A stretch of 43,362 nt of DNA from positions 1 to 43,362 of the forward strand of contig QMRV01000015.1 in the NCBI GenBank assembly GCA_003649445.1. The letters are read 5' to 3'. The notes under the pieces are model-generated. The model saw only the letters and a list, made by a program, of their open reading frames with translations, ran no database searches and was not told the origin of the DNA. Below, one piece after another: positions 1 to 7,425 of this stretch. Made by a program: the position numbers and the translations under genes. The stretch is from Thermoprotei archaeon. Lineage in GTDB: Archaea > Thermoproteota > Thermoprotei > Thermofilales > B15-G2. How positions within the stretch are numbered: position 1 is the stretch's first letter; each line of letters begins with the position of its first letter.

Positions 1-769
1 AAATGATAAGAGTCTGTGAAAAAGCAGGAGTAGTGCTGATGGTAGGCTTCATGAAAAGATTCAATCCAGGTTTTCAGAAAATAAAGAAGCTGCTAGATGA
101 AGGGACTCTAGGAAAACCCCCTTTATGGAAGTACACTGGTCGCTCTTCGGTATAAAGGGTACAGAAGCATTTAGATATAAAGCATATACAGGAGAAGGCA
201 TTTTCCAGGACCACGGTAGCCACTACATAGATTTATTCAGGTGGTGGACAGGAGATGAAGTTTCAGAAGTTACAGCAGAATGCAATCTAATAGTACCTGG
301 CAGACAAATAGAAGACCATGTCGTAGTCCTGCTACGCTTTAAAAGAAGCTCAGTAGCTGTAATAGAGACGAGCAGAGTAGGTCCTTCTCACGAACAATAC
401 GGCTTATGGGAGCGCGGACAAATATACTGCACTAAAGGAGCAATACTATTCGATGTGCCTGACTGGACATCATATGAGTTACCACTAATAAAAGTCTTCA
501 AAAGAGGTACGTGGGAAACACTGACTATGTACAAAGAAGGAAGGTATCCTCCAAAGCACTATATGTTTAAGAGAGAAATAAACCACTTCATAGAGTGCAT
601 TAAATGCGGCAAAAAGCCTTTAGTAGTAGGATATGACGGTAGAGCTGCAATAGAAGTAATTAACGCCGCCTATTTATCTCAGATTGAGGGCAGAAAAAAC
701 AAACTGCCTTTAAAAGGATTCAAAATAAGAGAAGATATTTTCAAGCATTTTCCAGTTTTCAGAGACTAG
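1..769 (+). CDS. Gfo/Idh/MocA-family oxidoreductase, 5'-truncated and frameshifted
   Basis: This is the C-terminal two thirds of a probable NAD(P)-dependent sugar or polyol dehydrogenase. The gene enters from the left edge, so its Rossmann motif is not visible. Frame 3 (from base 3) reads GVVLMVGFMKRFNPGF and then LGKP, a family hallmark, but meets a stop soon after. Frame 2 continues the same protein from about base 122 with MEVHW, GSHYIDLFRWWTG and the C-terminal beta domain. The break is at a run AAAACCCCCTTT (114-124): one extra base would restore the frame. A shorter start at ATG 125 would leave only a 214-residue fragment without the cofactor domain. An intact paralogue lies at 20114-21130. 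The 3' end overlaps the convergent gene by 4 bp. The family call is firm; whether the frameshift is a sequence error or decay is unknown. Confidence 0.8.
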
Positions 770-1215
770 TATACTGCAGTATCTTCTTCTCCCATAACTT
801 CAGTTTCACTACCACGGTATTTTGATCGTAGACGATAAAGTATTTCATCTATTTCTCTTATAGCGTTTTCAACTTGTCTCTTAGCCTCCATTATTTTAAA
901 GTGTCTGAGTAGGTCTGCGAAAAGAGAGTCAAAAGCTACGTCAGTTATAAACCATAAATTAGAGTCATCGAGCTCAGGTATAATCGAACTATACTTTTCT
1001 GCTTGCTTTAAATAATATTTAGCGTAATCTATTTCTCTTAAAGCTTTCTTGTAATCATCATACTCCATAATATCTATTATAGCGCTAAAGAGTCCTCCGA
1101 GAAACATATCTACTAAAGACTTTGTTTCAGCCTGACCTAAGTAGTATAAGGCTCTCTCAAAGTGTCTTCTAGCAGAAATAAGTAGTCTTTCTACTTCTAA
1201 AGCCTCTCTAGCCAT
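766..1215 (-). CDS. Hypothetical alpha-helical protein, 149 aa
   Basis: I do not recognise a family. The protein is almost entirely predicted helix, with many Arg, Glu, Lys and Tyr residues and heptad-like spacing in its first and last thirds (RRHFERALYYLGQAE; KRQVENAIREIDEILYRL). There is no signal peptide or clear membrane segment, so it is probably cytosolic. The ATG at 1215 lies about 27 bp downstream of an AT-rich TATA-like box at 1238-1247, consistent with a leaderless mRNA. That box sits inside a 16-bp perfect palindrome. The gene converges on the Gfo/Idh fragment with a 4-bp overlap. Confidence 0.6.
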   Translation of the reverse strand: MAREALEVERLLISARRHFERALYYLGQAETKSLVDMFLGGLFSAIIDIMEYDDYKKALREIDYAKYYLKQAEKYSSIIPELDDSNLWFITDVAFDSLFADLLRHFKIMEAKRQVENAIREIDEILYRLRSKYRGSETEVMGEEDTAVY

Positions 1216-1240
1216 TTCCGAGGTAAAAGTAGAGGGCTAG

Positions 1241-1256
1241 TAAATAAGCTTATTTA
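1241..1256. promoter_or_regulatory. 16-bp perfect palindrome over a TATA box
   Basis: TAAATAAG is followed directly by its reverse complement CTTATTTA. Read on the minus strand it covers the probable TATA box of the 149-residue gene (start 1215). It could be a regulator site, but AT-rich palindromes of this size can arise by chance. Confidence 0.35.
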
Positions 1257-1337
1257 GCTCCACGAGATAATGTTCATAGGTGATGAAGCCCCTCGCTTTG
1301 GATAGATGACGTCTACGCGGAGTTGGACTGGCCTTAA

Positions 1338-1347
1338 ACATATATTT
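1338..1347 (+). promoter_or_regulatory. TATA box of the PAP2 gene
   Basis: ACATATATTT is centred 25-26 bp upstream of the GTG at 1368, the spacing seen at many starts in this window. It favours GTG 1368 over ATG 1362 as a leaderless start. Confidence 0.45.
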
Positions 1348-1361
1348 CTTAACGCCTCCTT

Positions 1362-2150
1362 ATGTGCGTGAACCTAGTAGACTACTTCTGGATAATCATT
1401 ACTATGTTAGGCGACGAAAAATTCTACGTTGCCTTAATACCTTTCATATACCTAGCTATCTCGATGGATTTAGGAATAGAGCTAGCCTTAGTCTTCTTAG
1501 CAGGCATGTGGCTCAACGGCTTCCTCAAATACTCTCTTAAGCTTCCTCGACCTCCCAAAGAATACTGGAAAATATCTGCTAAAGGATACGGTTTCCCCAG
1601 CGGACATGTGCAGGCGACAACAATTTTCTGGGGCTTCTTTACACTTAAAAAGAAAAGACTTGGACTAGCCTTATTCTCGACAATACTCATTACTCTAGTA
1701 GGTTACTCTAGAGTATACTTAGGCGTACACTACTTACACGACGTGCTCGGCGGAGCATTTTTCGGCTTACTCACCCTACTTTCCTACATGTTCCTTAAAC
1801 AGAGAATAAGATTATCATGGAATCAAAAAATCTACACAGGAATACTTGCGTCGTCAGCTATGTATACTCTGTCTTTCCTCACAGAAAATATCTACGATCC
1901 AACACCTCCTACTCTACTCGGAATGAGCATAGGATACTTGCTGACCACTAGAGAAGCTATTAAACTACCCGGCAAAACTACTAAAAGAATTCTATGGGGT
2001 CTATGCGGAATTCTAGTATCTTTCGGAATTTATCTACTGTCGCACTGGGTACCCGACGTTATTTCATTCATATTATGCTACGTTCTGCTAGGCCTCGCAA
2101 TATCTTATATAATTCCTAAAATACTATCAAAAATAAGTAAAGTTACTTAA
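1362..2150 (+). CDS. PAP2-family membrane phosphatase
   Basis: Membrane phosphatase of the PAP2/acid phosphatase superfamily, probably acting on a lipid (polyprenyl) phosphate or diphosphate. All three signature motifs are present: K56-X6-R63-P64, PSGH at 79-82, and S116-R117-X5-H123-X3-D127. Several hydrophobic segments surround them, and the C-terminal half adds more membrane helices, as in longer archaeal members. A TATA-like box ACATATATTT (1338-1347) is centred about 25 bp before the in-frame GTG at 1368 and 20 bp before the ATG at 1362, so translation may begin at 1368. The 3' end overlaps the convergent regulator gene by 8 bp. The exact substrate cannot be read from sequence. Confidence 0.88.
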   Translation: MCVNLVDYFWIIITMLGDEKFYVALIPFIYLAISMDLGIELALVFLAGMWLNGFLKYSLKLPRPPKEYWKISAKGYGFPSGHVQATTIFWGFFTLKKKRLGLALFSTILITLVGYSRVYLGVHYLHDVLGGAFFGLLTLLSYMFLKQRIRLSWNQKIYTGILASSAMYTLSFLTENIYDPTPPTLLGMSIGYLLTTREAIKLPGKTTKRILWGLCGILVSFGIYLLSHWVPDVISFILCYVLLGLAISYIIPKILSKISKVT

Positions 2151-2601
2151 GCTTCTCTATTAAATTCTTTAAAAATAATTTAAATTTCTTAGATTCATGT
2201 AAAATAGCTTCGGCATTCTTTTTTGTGTGGTCATCGAAAGAATTTATTGTATTTTGAAGATGATTAACCAAAGCTTCTAGGTGATTATCTGCTATTAATG
2301 AGACAAAATTTTTGAATAGGTCTGTTAACGAAGAGGATGCAGCATAAAACTTCTTTTTCCCCACTCTCTTAACTATCTTAACTAAGCCAAGAGACTCTAG
2401 TCTAGAGAGATTCATGCTAACAATACCTAAACTGTAGTTTGTTAACTTAGATATCTCTTTTTGCGATAAACTTCCTCCAGTAAGTAAGAGAACTCCCCAT
2501 ATTCTTCCTGCTGCTTCATTTAAGCCTAGAAGAGAGGCTAACCTAGTTAACCTGTTTAAAAGTTCTTTTTCGACTTCAGTGAGCACTGCTTTCATTTTCA
2601 T
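2143..2601 (-). CDS. GbsR/MarR-type winged-helix transcriptional regulator
   Basis: A 152-residue DNA-binding protein of the GbsR/MarR type. Residues about 25-95 form a winged helix-turn-helix: WGVLLLTGGSLSQKEISKL, then a recognition helix YSLGIVSMNLSRLESLGLV, then the wing. The C-terminal third is a long helix typical of dimerising MarR-like regulators. The start at ATG 2601 is preceded by AGGTG five bases upstream and by a TATA-like box ATTTTTATAT near 2620-2629. Here, unlike most genes in the window, a short leader with a Shine-Dalgarno seems likely. A second ATG at 2595 is possible. The gene is convergent with PAP2 and tandem, 38 bp downstream, with the IolB-like gene, so it might control that sugar block. 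Confidence 0.8.
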   Translation of the reverse strand: MKMKAVLTEVEKELLNRLTRLASLLGLNEAAGRIWGVLLLTGGSLSQKEISKLTNYSLGIVSMNLSRLESLGLVKIVKRVGKKKFYAASSSLTDLFKNFVSLIADNHLEALVNHLQNTINSFDDHTKKNAEAILHESKKFKLFLKNLIEKLK

Positions 2602-2638
2602 AAAAACACCTTTCTTACAATATAAAAATCTCGCGGCA

Positions 2639-3343
2639 CTATCTCTCGAAGAGTGGATGTACTTTTACTTTGAGTTCTCTAGGTACTCCTTCAGGTACAT
2701 AGATTATCCAGAAGTAGTTTATTCCAGTAAAAGGCAGAGCTACGTTAGGATGATATCCCTTTTCTATTACAACTGCGTCGTAGTCCTCGACTTTAAATGC
2801 TTTAAAAACGCCGTTTTCTTCAATAAACTGTACTCCATAGTACTTGCCTATGCCGTAGTACACGTAGACTTCAGGCTTTTCGTCGTGTTTATGTGGAGGA
2901 AAGCTAGTCCAGTTACCTGGATATCCTTCAGTAAATCCTGCTAGAAAGTGGTCTGAAGGGTCTTCAGGACTCACTGCAGTATAAACGTATCTTAAGTAGC
3001 CCTTTTCTCCTACAAGTTTTCTCTCCATGGAGCTTATGTGCTTAAAGTAAAACCTGTGCTTGTTTACTGCTTTAGCTTCGGCTACAACTACTACAGCTTT
3101 TTCTGCAGAAACTTCGGCTTCAGTGTTTACAGGTACATAGGCTAGACTTCTATCAGTTAAAACATACTTTGAGTTCTCTACTTTAAGCTCGATTTCTCCG
3201 TCGAGTACAGCTACAGCTTTCTCGAAACTATTGTTGGCTAATTTAAGAACACCATTCGATAGCAGTACTTCCCATACTTTAAATTTCCCTATATCGTATA
3301 TTGTTTGAGAAACATTAGGCTTTCTTTCAAATTTAACTAACAT
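2639..3343 (-). CDS. iolB: IolB/KduI-like cupin isomerase (5-deoxy-glucuronate isomerase family)
   Basis: A bicupin of the KduI/IolB family. In bacteria IolB isomerises 5-deoxy-glucuronate during myo-inositol breakdown. The C-terminal cupin has the family block NWTSFPPHKHD, giving H151 and H153, then E158, and GYHP with H198. These are the expected metal ligands. The N-terminal half is a more divergent cupin. Length (234 aa) is slightly below the usual 260-270. The gene is divergent from the TIM-barrel gene at 3429, with an 85-bp shared upstream region. Together with the Gfo/Idh gene at the left edge this resembles part of an inositol pathway, although the substrate here is inferred. Annotation as an uncharacterised KduI/IolB-family protein would be the cautious alternative. 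Confidence 0.78.
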   Translation of the reverse strand: MLVKFERKPNVSQTIYDIGKFKVWEVLLSNGVLKLANNSFEKAVAVLDGEIELKVENSKYVLTDRSLAYVPVNTEAEVSAEKAVVVVAEAKAVNKHRFYFKHISSMERKLVGEKGYLRYVYTAVSPEDPSDHFLAGFTEGYPGNWTSFPPHKHDEKPEVYVYYGIGKYYGVQFIEENGVFKAFKVEDYDAVVIEKGYHPNVALPFTGINYFWIIYVPEGVPRELKVKVHPLFER

Positions 3344-3428
3344 ATTTTCTCACAATATTTTCTTCTTATCAAACTCTATTAAACTATCTCTCGGAAGTAA
3401 TATATTTGTGAAATAAAGACTAATAATT

Positions 3429-4343
3429 GTGCTTGTAGCCTTGGCTAAGATAAAAGGAATAGAAGTAATAGCGAAGTTTCCCTGGAAAATAGGTGTAGTT
3501 TCATTTATGCTTTACCCAGAGCTCATAAAGAAAAGTGAAGGTATAGCAGAAACAATTATTAAAATAGCTCAAGACCCCTACATGGACTTAATTGAAGTAT
3601 CTAAGATATCTGACAAAGATTGGGCTTTGATTAAAGAGAAGGTTACTGAAGTAGAGTTTGCTAGAGGACTACAGCTAATGATTCTAGGAGGCCTTGACAT
3701 AAGTTCTCTAGATGAGGAAACGAGGCGAAAAGCCGTAGATTCTTTGAAAAAGGAAATTGAACATGACGTAAAATACGGCATAAAAGCCTTCGGTATATGT
3801 ACTGGAAAAGATCCCGGCGAAGCTAAAAGAAAGGAAGCAATCGAGAAGCTAGTAGACAGCTTAATAGAGCTTACTTCAACAGCCAAAAACTATGGAGCAG
3901 TAATTTTGCTAGAGACTTTTGACAGAAAATGGGATAAAAAACTGCTATTGGGTCCCATTGGCGAAGCAGCACAAGTAGTAGAGAGAGTAAGAGAAGTAAA
4001 TAGCAACATAGCGCTTCTCTGGGATCTGAGCCATGCACCAATGCTCGAAGAAAAACCAGAAGACCTTAAGCCCTATGCCGATTTACTAGGACACATCCAT
4101 ATAGGATGCACTAAAAAGGTAGAAGACAGGCTATACGACTGGCATCCTGTCTTCTATAGGCCAGGAGCACTCAACACAGTAGACGACGTAGCAGAGCTCC
4201 TTGAAGTACTTCTTGACATCAAGTATAGAGGAGCAGTAAGCTTCGAAGTAAAACCTGAAGAAAACCAGCTACCAGAAGAAGTATTTTACACAGCAAAACA
4301 AGTACTCACTGAAGCATTTATAAGAACTTTAGAAAGAATATAA
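3429..4343 (+). CDS. Xylose-isomerase-like TIM-barrel sugar isomerase/epimerase
   Basis: A 304-residue protein of the AP-endonuclease-2/xylose-isomerase-like TIM-barrel fold, the group that holds IolE, IolI, hydroxypyruvate isomerase and sugar epimerases. Diagnostic stretches are ILLETFDRK (metal-binding Glu), ALLWDLSHAP (Asp/His), LLGHIHIG (His) and GAVSFEVKPEE (last-strand Glu). No signal peptide is evident. The start is GTG 3429: a TATA-like box TAATATATTT (3398-3407) lies 26 bp upstream, which gives a leaderless transcript. It is divergent from the IolB-like gene and probably co-regulated with it. The substrate is not determinable from sequence. Confidence 0.82.
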   Translation: MLVALAKIKGIEVIAKFPWKIGVVSFMLYPELIKKSEGIAETIIKIAQDPYMDLIEVSKISDKDWALIKEKVTEVEFARGLQLMILGGLDISSLDEETRRKAVDSLKKEIEHDVKYGIKAFGICTGKDPGEAKRKEAIEKLVDSLIELTSTAKNYGAVILLETFDRKWDKKLLLGPIGEAAQVVERVREVNSNIALLWDLSHAPMLEEKPEDLKPYADLLGHIHIGCTKKVEDRLYDWHPVFYRPGALNTVDDVAELLEVLLDIKYRGAVSFEVKPEENQLPEEVFYTAKQVLTEAFIRTLERI

Positions 4344-4373
4344 AAAATATAGTACCTTGAATATATCTAATAT

Positions 4374-4404
4374 AATATTTTTGTCCAAAATAAGTAAAAA
4401 TATT
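4374..4404. repeat. Inverted repeat in an intergenic gap
   Basis: AATATTTTT (4374-4382) and AAAAATATT (4396-4404) form a perfect 9-bp inverted repeat with a 13-base loop, just after the TIM-barrel stop codon. It may help end transcription of that gene or serve as an operator. The rest of the 285-bp gap (4344-4628) holds no intact gene. Confidence 0.4.
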
Positions 4405-4628
4405 GTATTTTGTAGGCATTAATTAAATAGCTCCATGATACTTAATCGCACTAGCTAACGCTTTACAGCCAGAAATTTCTCAATATCCTTATTTAACCAA
4501 TGGCCTTATCAACTCTTTCTCGCAGACGGCTTCTACTATAATCCTAGTCGTTAACTAACTTAACTTTATATCAGAGTCTATTCTAGCTGTATAATAAGCT
4601 TTAAGTTAGTAGCATTAAATAAACTAAC

Positions 4629-4991
4629 ATGATAGAAGGAACAGGTTTCGGCTATATAATTGTAAATGGTGTAAGGTATGATCACGATATAGTGGTACAC
4701 GTTGACGGATCAGTAACTAAACGGAAAAAAGAGTTAAGTAAACCCTACAAAAAAGGAGTCCATACACCGCTAGCTCCACCCGAAATAGAAGAAATTTTAG
4801 ACGAAAACCCTGAGATAGCAATAATTGGCAGCGGGCAATATGGAGCTCTTCCTATTCTTGACGAAACAATTAAGTTACTTGAAGAAAAGAATGTAAAGTA
4901 TATTATTGAAAAGACGCCGAAAGCAATAGAAGAATACAATAAGTTGAGTAAAGAGAAGAGAGTTGCTGGCATTTTCCATGTCACATGTTAG
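4629..4991 (+). CDS. Mth938-like (DUF498) domain protein
   Basis: A 120-residue protein of the Mth938/NDUFAF3-like family, found in archaea, bacteria and as a mitochondrial complex I assembly factor. The family pattern runs through the whole length: GFGYIIVNGVRYDHDIVV, then IAIIGSGQYG near residues 60-70, then EEYNKL, and the C-terminal FHVTC. The biochemical role in archaea is unknown. The start at ATG 4629 has a TATA-like stretch GCTTTAAGTT centred about 26 bp upstream. The gene is followed after about 40 bp by the small gene at 5033, which has its own box. Confidence 0.88.
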   Translation: MIEGTGFGYIIVNGVRYDHDIVVHVDGSVTKRKKELSKPYKKGVHTPLAPPEIEEILDENPEIAIIGSGQYGALPILDETIKLLEEKNVKYIIEKTPKAIEEYNKLSKEKRVAGIFHVTC

Positions 4992-5032
4992 CGGTCCCGA
5001 GAACTTAATTAACCTCTTGTAGTATACCAGCA

Positions 5033-5397
5033 GTGTTCTTTAGGAAAAAACAGGAACTACCCTATCCTAAAGTAGTATATGCTGATCGAGAGTACTATGA
5101 GGTACCTTTAACGGCCATAAAGAAACTTGAAAAAGTTCGTGTTAAAGTATCAGGAAAAATTACGTCGAAACCAGAAGTAAAATATTATTCAGCGGGCTTT
5201 CCATGGAGTCTTGAAGCAAAAATAGAGGAAGACCACGGACATGAAACAGTTTTCATGATTTCTGAAGTAACTGTTGTCTTCAAGGAGTGGCGTTTCTCAA
5301 GAAAGGAGAAGAGGTTACTGTCTACGGTGAAGCAAGAAACGGTGTAGTGTACGCAGAGGTAATAGAGACTAATGATGTAGTCTACGTAAGAGAGTAA
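5033..5397 (+). CDS. Small beta-rich protein with an apparent frameshift
   Basis: The uninterrupted frame from GTG 5033 ends at 5347 after 104 residues. Near base 5284 frame 1 picks up a protein-like continuation, GVAFLKKGEEVTVYGEARNG and then YAEVIETNDVVYVRE, ending at TAA 5397. Joining the two gives about 121 residues of alternating beta strands (KVRVKVSGKI, TVFMISEVTVVFK, EEVTVYGEA), which looks like a small OB-fold or beta-barrel protein. One missing G in TTCAAGGAGTGG (around 5279-5290) would explain the break. The TATA-like box ACTTAATTAA (5003-5012) lies 25 bp before the GTG, so the gene is expressed as leaderless mRNA. I cannot assign a family. Confidence 0.6.
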
Positions 5398-5415
5398 TTA
5401 AGGAGCATCGGAAAC

Positions 5416-6126
5416 TTAGTGTTGGTTAAGGCTGTAGGCTAGTATTCCTTCTTTTTCAGCTTTTTCGAGAATATCTAGTACTTCGTTTTCGCTTAAGTCA
5501 TACCATGTTTCATAGGCGTCTGCGACTGCGTAGAAGAGGCCTCCTCTCGGGTTGAGGCATACTATTTGGTCTACTTCGCTTAATAGAAGTTGAAGAGATT
5601 TTGTGTGAGCTGTAGGTACTGCTACTACTATTTTACTTGGCTTTAGTTTCTTGAGGAAAGAGAGTGCTGCCCGCATAGTGTAGCCAGTAGCTATACCGTC
5701 GTCGACTACTACGACTTTCTTGCCTACTAGAGGCTTGTAGGGCTTATTTGCTCTAAATAACGCTAGCCTTCTTTTAATTTCGTCTAACTGTTCTCTTAAA
5801 GCAGCCTCTATTTCTCTATCAGATAAGCCTAGGTACTCAGCGAAGGCTTCGTCTATAAAGTAGGTTCCATCCGGCGCTACTGCTCCAAAGCCTGCCTCTC
5901 TATTCCACGGAATTAATATTTTTCTGCAAATAAGTACATCTAGTTTAGCTCTAACTATCTTAGCTACGGAGTAGCCGACAGGAACACCGCCCGAGGGAAT
6001 AGCATACACTATATCGGCGTCTATTTTATTTTCTCTTAGTTTCTCTCCAAGTTTATGTCCAGCATCCCATCTATCTTTAAAAACATAGACTTTGTTTACT
6101 AGAGATTCTTCCATTACTAATTTCAC
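5416..6126 (-). CDS. Phosphoribosyltransferase-family protein (COG1926-like)
   Basis: A type I phosphoribosyltransferase fold protein, probably cytosolic. The PRPP-binding motif is VVVVDDGIATGYT (residues 138-150), with two acidic residues followed by the Gly/Thr loop. An N-terminal AIPSGGVPVGY strand-loop and the REAGFGAVAPDG segment match the predicted phosphoribosyltransferase group of COG1926. The usual length is 210-240; here it is 236. The start is GTG 6126 with the TATA box AATATTAAAT (6147-6156) centred 25 bp upstream. An internal ATG four codons later is less favoured. The gene converges with the small frameshifted gene. The acceptor base is unknown. Confidence 0.85.
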   Translation of the reverse strand: MKLVMEESLVNKVYVFKDRWDAGHKLGEKLRENKIDADIVYAIPSGGVPVGYSVAKIVRAKLDVLICRKILIPWNREAGFGAVAPDGTYFIDEAFAEYLGLSDREIEAALREQLDEIKRRLALFRANKPYKPLVGKKVVVVDDGIATGYTMRAALSFLKKLKPSKIVVAVPTAHTKSLQLLLSEVDQIVCLNPRGGLFYAVADAYETWYDLSENEVLDILEKAEKEGILAYSLNQH

Positions 6127-6166
6127 GTAAAATAGTGTTTTATTGAATTTAATATTTCTTATCTTA

Positions 6167-6547
6167 CTAAAATATTCTAGTAATATTTTCTAGGTCATCG
6201 AAGTCTCTGTCGTTTGAAATTATTACATGAACATTATGCTTAAGCATTGTTGCTAAGTGAATTCTGTCCTCAAAGTCTCGTGGCTTCTTTAAGTTCCTAG
6301 CAGCGCTTATAATATTTGCCGTTAAGGGAAGTAGTTCTATTTCAAGTTCCGAGAGAATCTGGTCAATATTTTCGAGTCCTGTCAGTACGTAGAGTAGCCA
6401 TACTGTTAAAACTGAAGTAGACAGCATGCCTGAGTACTTACTTAAAAGAGACTTAGCTTTTTCTCCGAAAAGAGGATGCGCTGTCAGATAATAGTACAGT
6501 ACATTAACGTCAACATATATCTTTTCTAAGTATTTTTTCTGCCTCAT
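6167..6547 (-). CDS. vapC: VapC-like PIN-domain ribonuclease toxin
   Basis: A 126-residue PIN-domain protein. The conserved acidic residues are visible: YVDVNVLYYYL (first Asp), the central Glu/Asp region, FEDRIHLATM, and ISNDRDFDDL near the C-terminus. PIN toxins of the VapC family cleave RNA with bound Mg2+ or Mn2+. The gene overlaps the end of the upstream AbrB-type antitoxin gene by 38 bp, so the two form one translationally coupled operon. No other in-frame start lies before the first catalytic Asp, which supports ATG 6547. The target RNA cannot be read from sequence. Confidence 0.87.
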   Translation of the reverse strand: MRQKKYLEKIYVDVNVLYYYLTAHPLFGEKAKSLLSKYSGMLSTSVLTVWLLYVLTGLENIDQILSELEIELLPLTANIISAARNLKKPRDFEDRIHLATMLKHNVHVIISNDRDFDDLENITRIF

Positions 6548-6755
6548 TTTTTATAGCCTCGTCTATTTCTTCAGGTGAAGTATACTTCGGTTTCCCTGCA
6601 ATACCGTAGTACTTTTCAATAGCAGGTTTAATTGGTTCAAGAATTAAAGTTTCTCCATCAGTAATTACTCGGTACTTCCTATACTTCAGTCTTCGTCTTA
6701 TACTTGCGGGAATATAAATGCGTCCGTGTGCGTCTAATTCAACTATAGCAGACAC
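6510..6755 (-). CDS. vapB: AbrB/SpoVT-like VapB antitoxin
   Basis: An 81-residue antitoxin with an N-terminal swapped-hairpin AbrB domain (VELDAHGRIYIPASIRRRLKY) and a C-terminal tail rich in Glu and Ile that would wrap the PIN toxin. The start is GTG 6755. On the minus strand the TATA box ACATATATTT is centred about 25 bp upstream (6775-6784), giving a leaderless mRNA. That box is buried in a perfect inverted repeat (6771-6792), so the VapB or VapBC complex probably represses its own promoter by blocking TBP. Confidence 0.87.
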   Translation of the reverse strand: MSAIVELDAHGRIYIPASIRRRLKYRKYRVITDGETLILEPIKPAIEKYYGIAGKPKYTSPEEIDEAIKNEAEKILRKDIC

Positions 6756-6770
6756 ATTACAATATATTTT

Positions 6771-6792
6771 ACCAAAATATATGTATTTTGGT
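6771..6792. promoter_or_regulatory. Palindromic operator over the vapBC TATA box
   Basis: ACCAAAATA, a 4-base spacer TATG, then TATTTTGGT: a perfect 9+9 inverted repeat. Its centre is the minus-strand TATA box of vapB, and its near edge is 16 bp from the GTG start at 6755. Autoregulation through a palindrome is the norm for AbrB-type antitoxins. That VapB binds here is inferred. Confidence 0.7.
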
Positions 6793-7025
6793 ATTTTTCT
6801 TTATTCATTATCCCCACTATGTAGGCTTGGAATAGACTTATTTTGGCTATTGCAGACCATCGGACCTTATGCTATGTAAAGTCTTTAAATAAAGAAGGCT
6901 TAATCTTTTTATAACTAATTTAATGTTGTTTCATTAATATATAATATTTTGTTAATCAATAATATATAATTTTCTAAAATAATTTTCATTTTTTTCCCAA
7001 ATCAATTGTCTTTCTATAATGTTCC

Positions 7026-7352
7026 TATAGACTTTGCTTTTCTTTAAAAGGTTCTTCATGAGTTCCTATATCTGCTATTAGTTCTTTTGCGTCAGCTAAT
7101 TTTAGTACTTCACGTACCTCTTCATCTTTTGCACTACATCCAAAGAGAATATTATCTTTAAGACTCATTGCTAGTAGAGGAGGTCTGTGAGACATAAGCT
7201 ATTTTTCTCTTAGACTTTAAAAATCATACATACCCATATTAACTTCATTTATAAACACTTCATCATCATCAGGTTTAAGTAAGCCTACTAATATTAAGAC
7301 CAATGTGCTTTTTCTTACACTACTGGCGCCTACAATAGCTAATGAACATCTT
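7026..7352 (-). pseudogene. Relic of an ABC-transporter ATPase (exporter type)
   Basis: Minus-strand translation gives broken pieces of an ABC ATPase. The first is LAIVGASSVRKSTL (a damaged Walker A; GASGSGKST expected), then VGLLKPDDDEVFIN and a stop near 7218. Next come KIAYVSQ in another frame (Q-loop) and RPPLLAMSLKDNILFG, typical of exporter-type ATPases, with VREVLKLADAKELI before a stop at 7026. The signature LSGGQ motif and Walker B are absent. At least two frame changes and several stops show real decay. The remaining parts of the 6793-7425 gap hold only AT-rich DNA, including two copies of AATATATAAT near 6935-6970, and no intact gene. Confidence 0.7.
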
Positions 7353-7425
7353 TTAATACTAGCAGTACTAAAATTATAGTTTTATTGAGCAGTTTATAGT
7401 AGATCTGTGGAAATACTAGCAGTAT

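Noticed and set aside
1280..1330. C-box-like GTGATGA followed by an AGATGA, suggesting a C/D sRNA.
   Set aside because: No D box CTGA and wrong spacing to any D-like sequence; the region is better seen as upstream DNA of the PAP2 gene.
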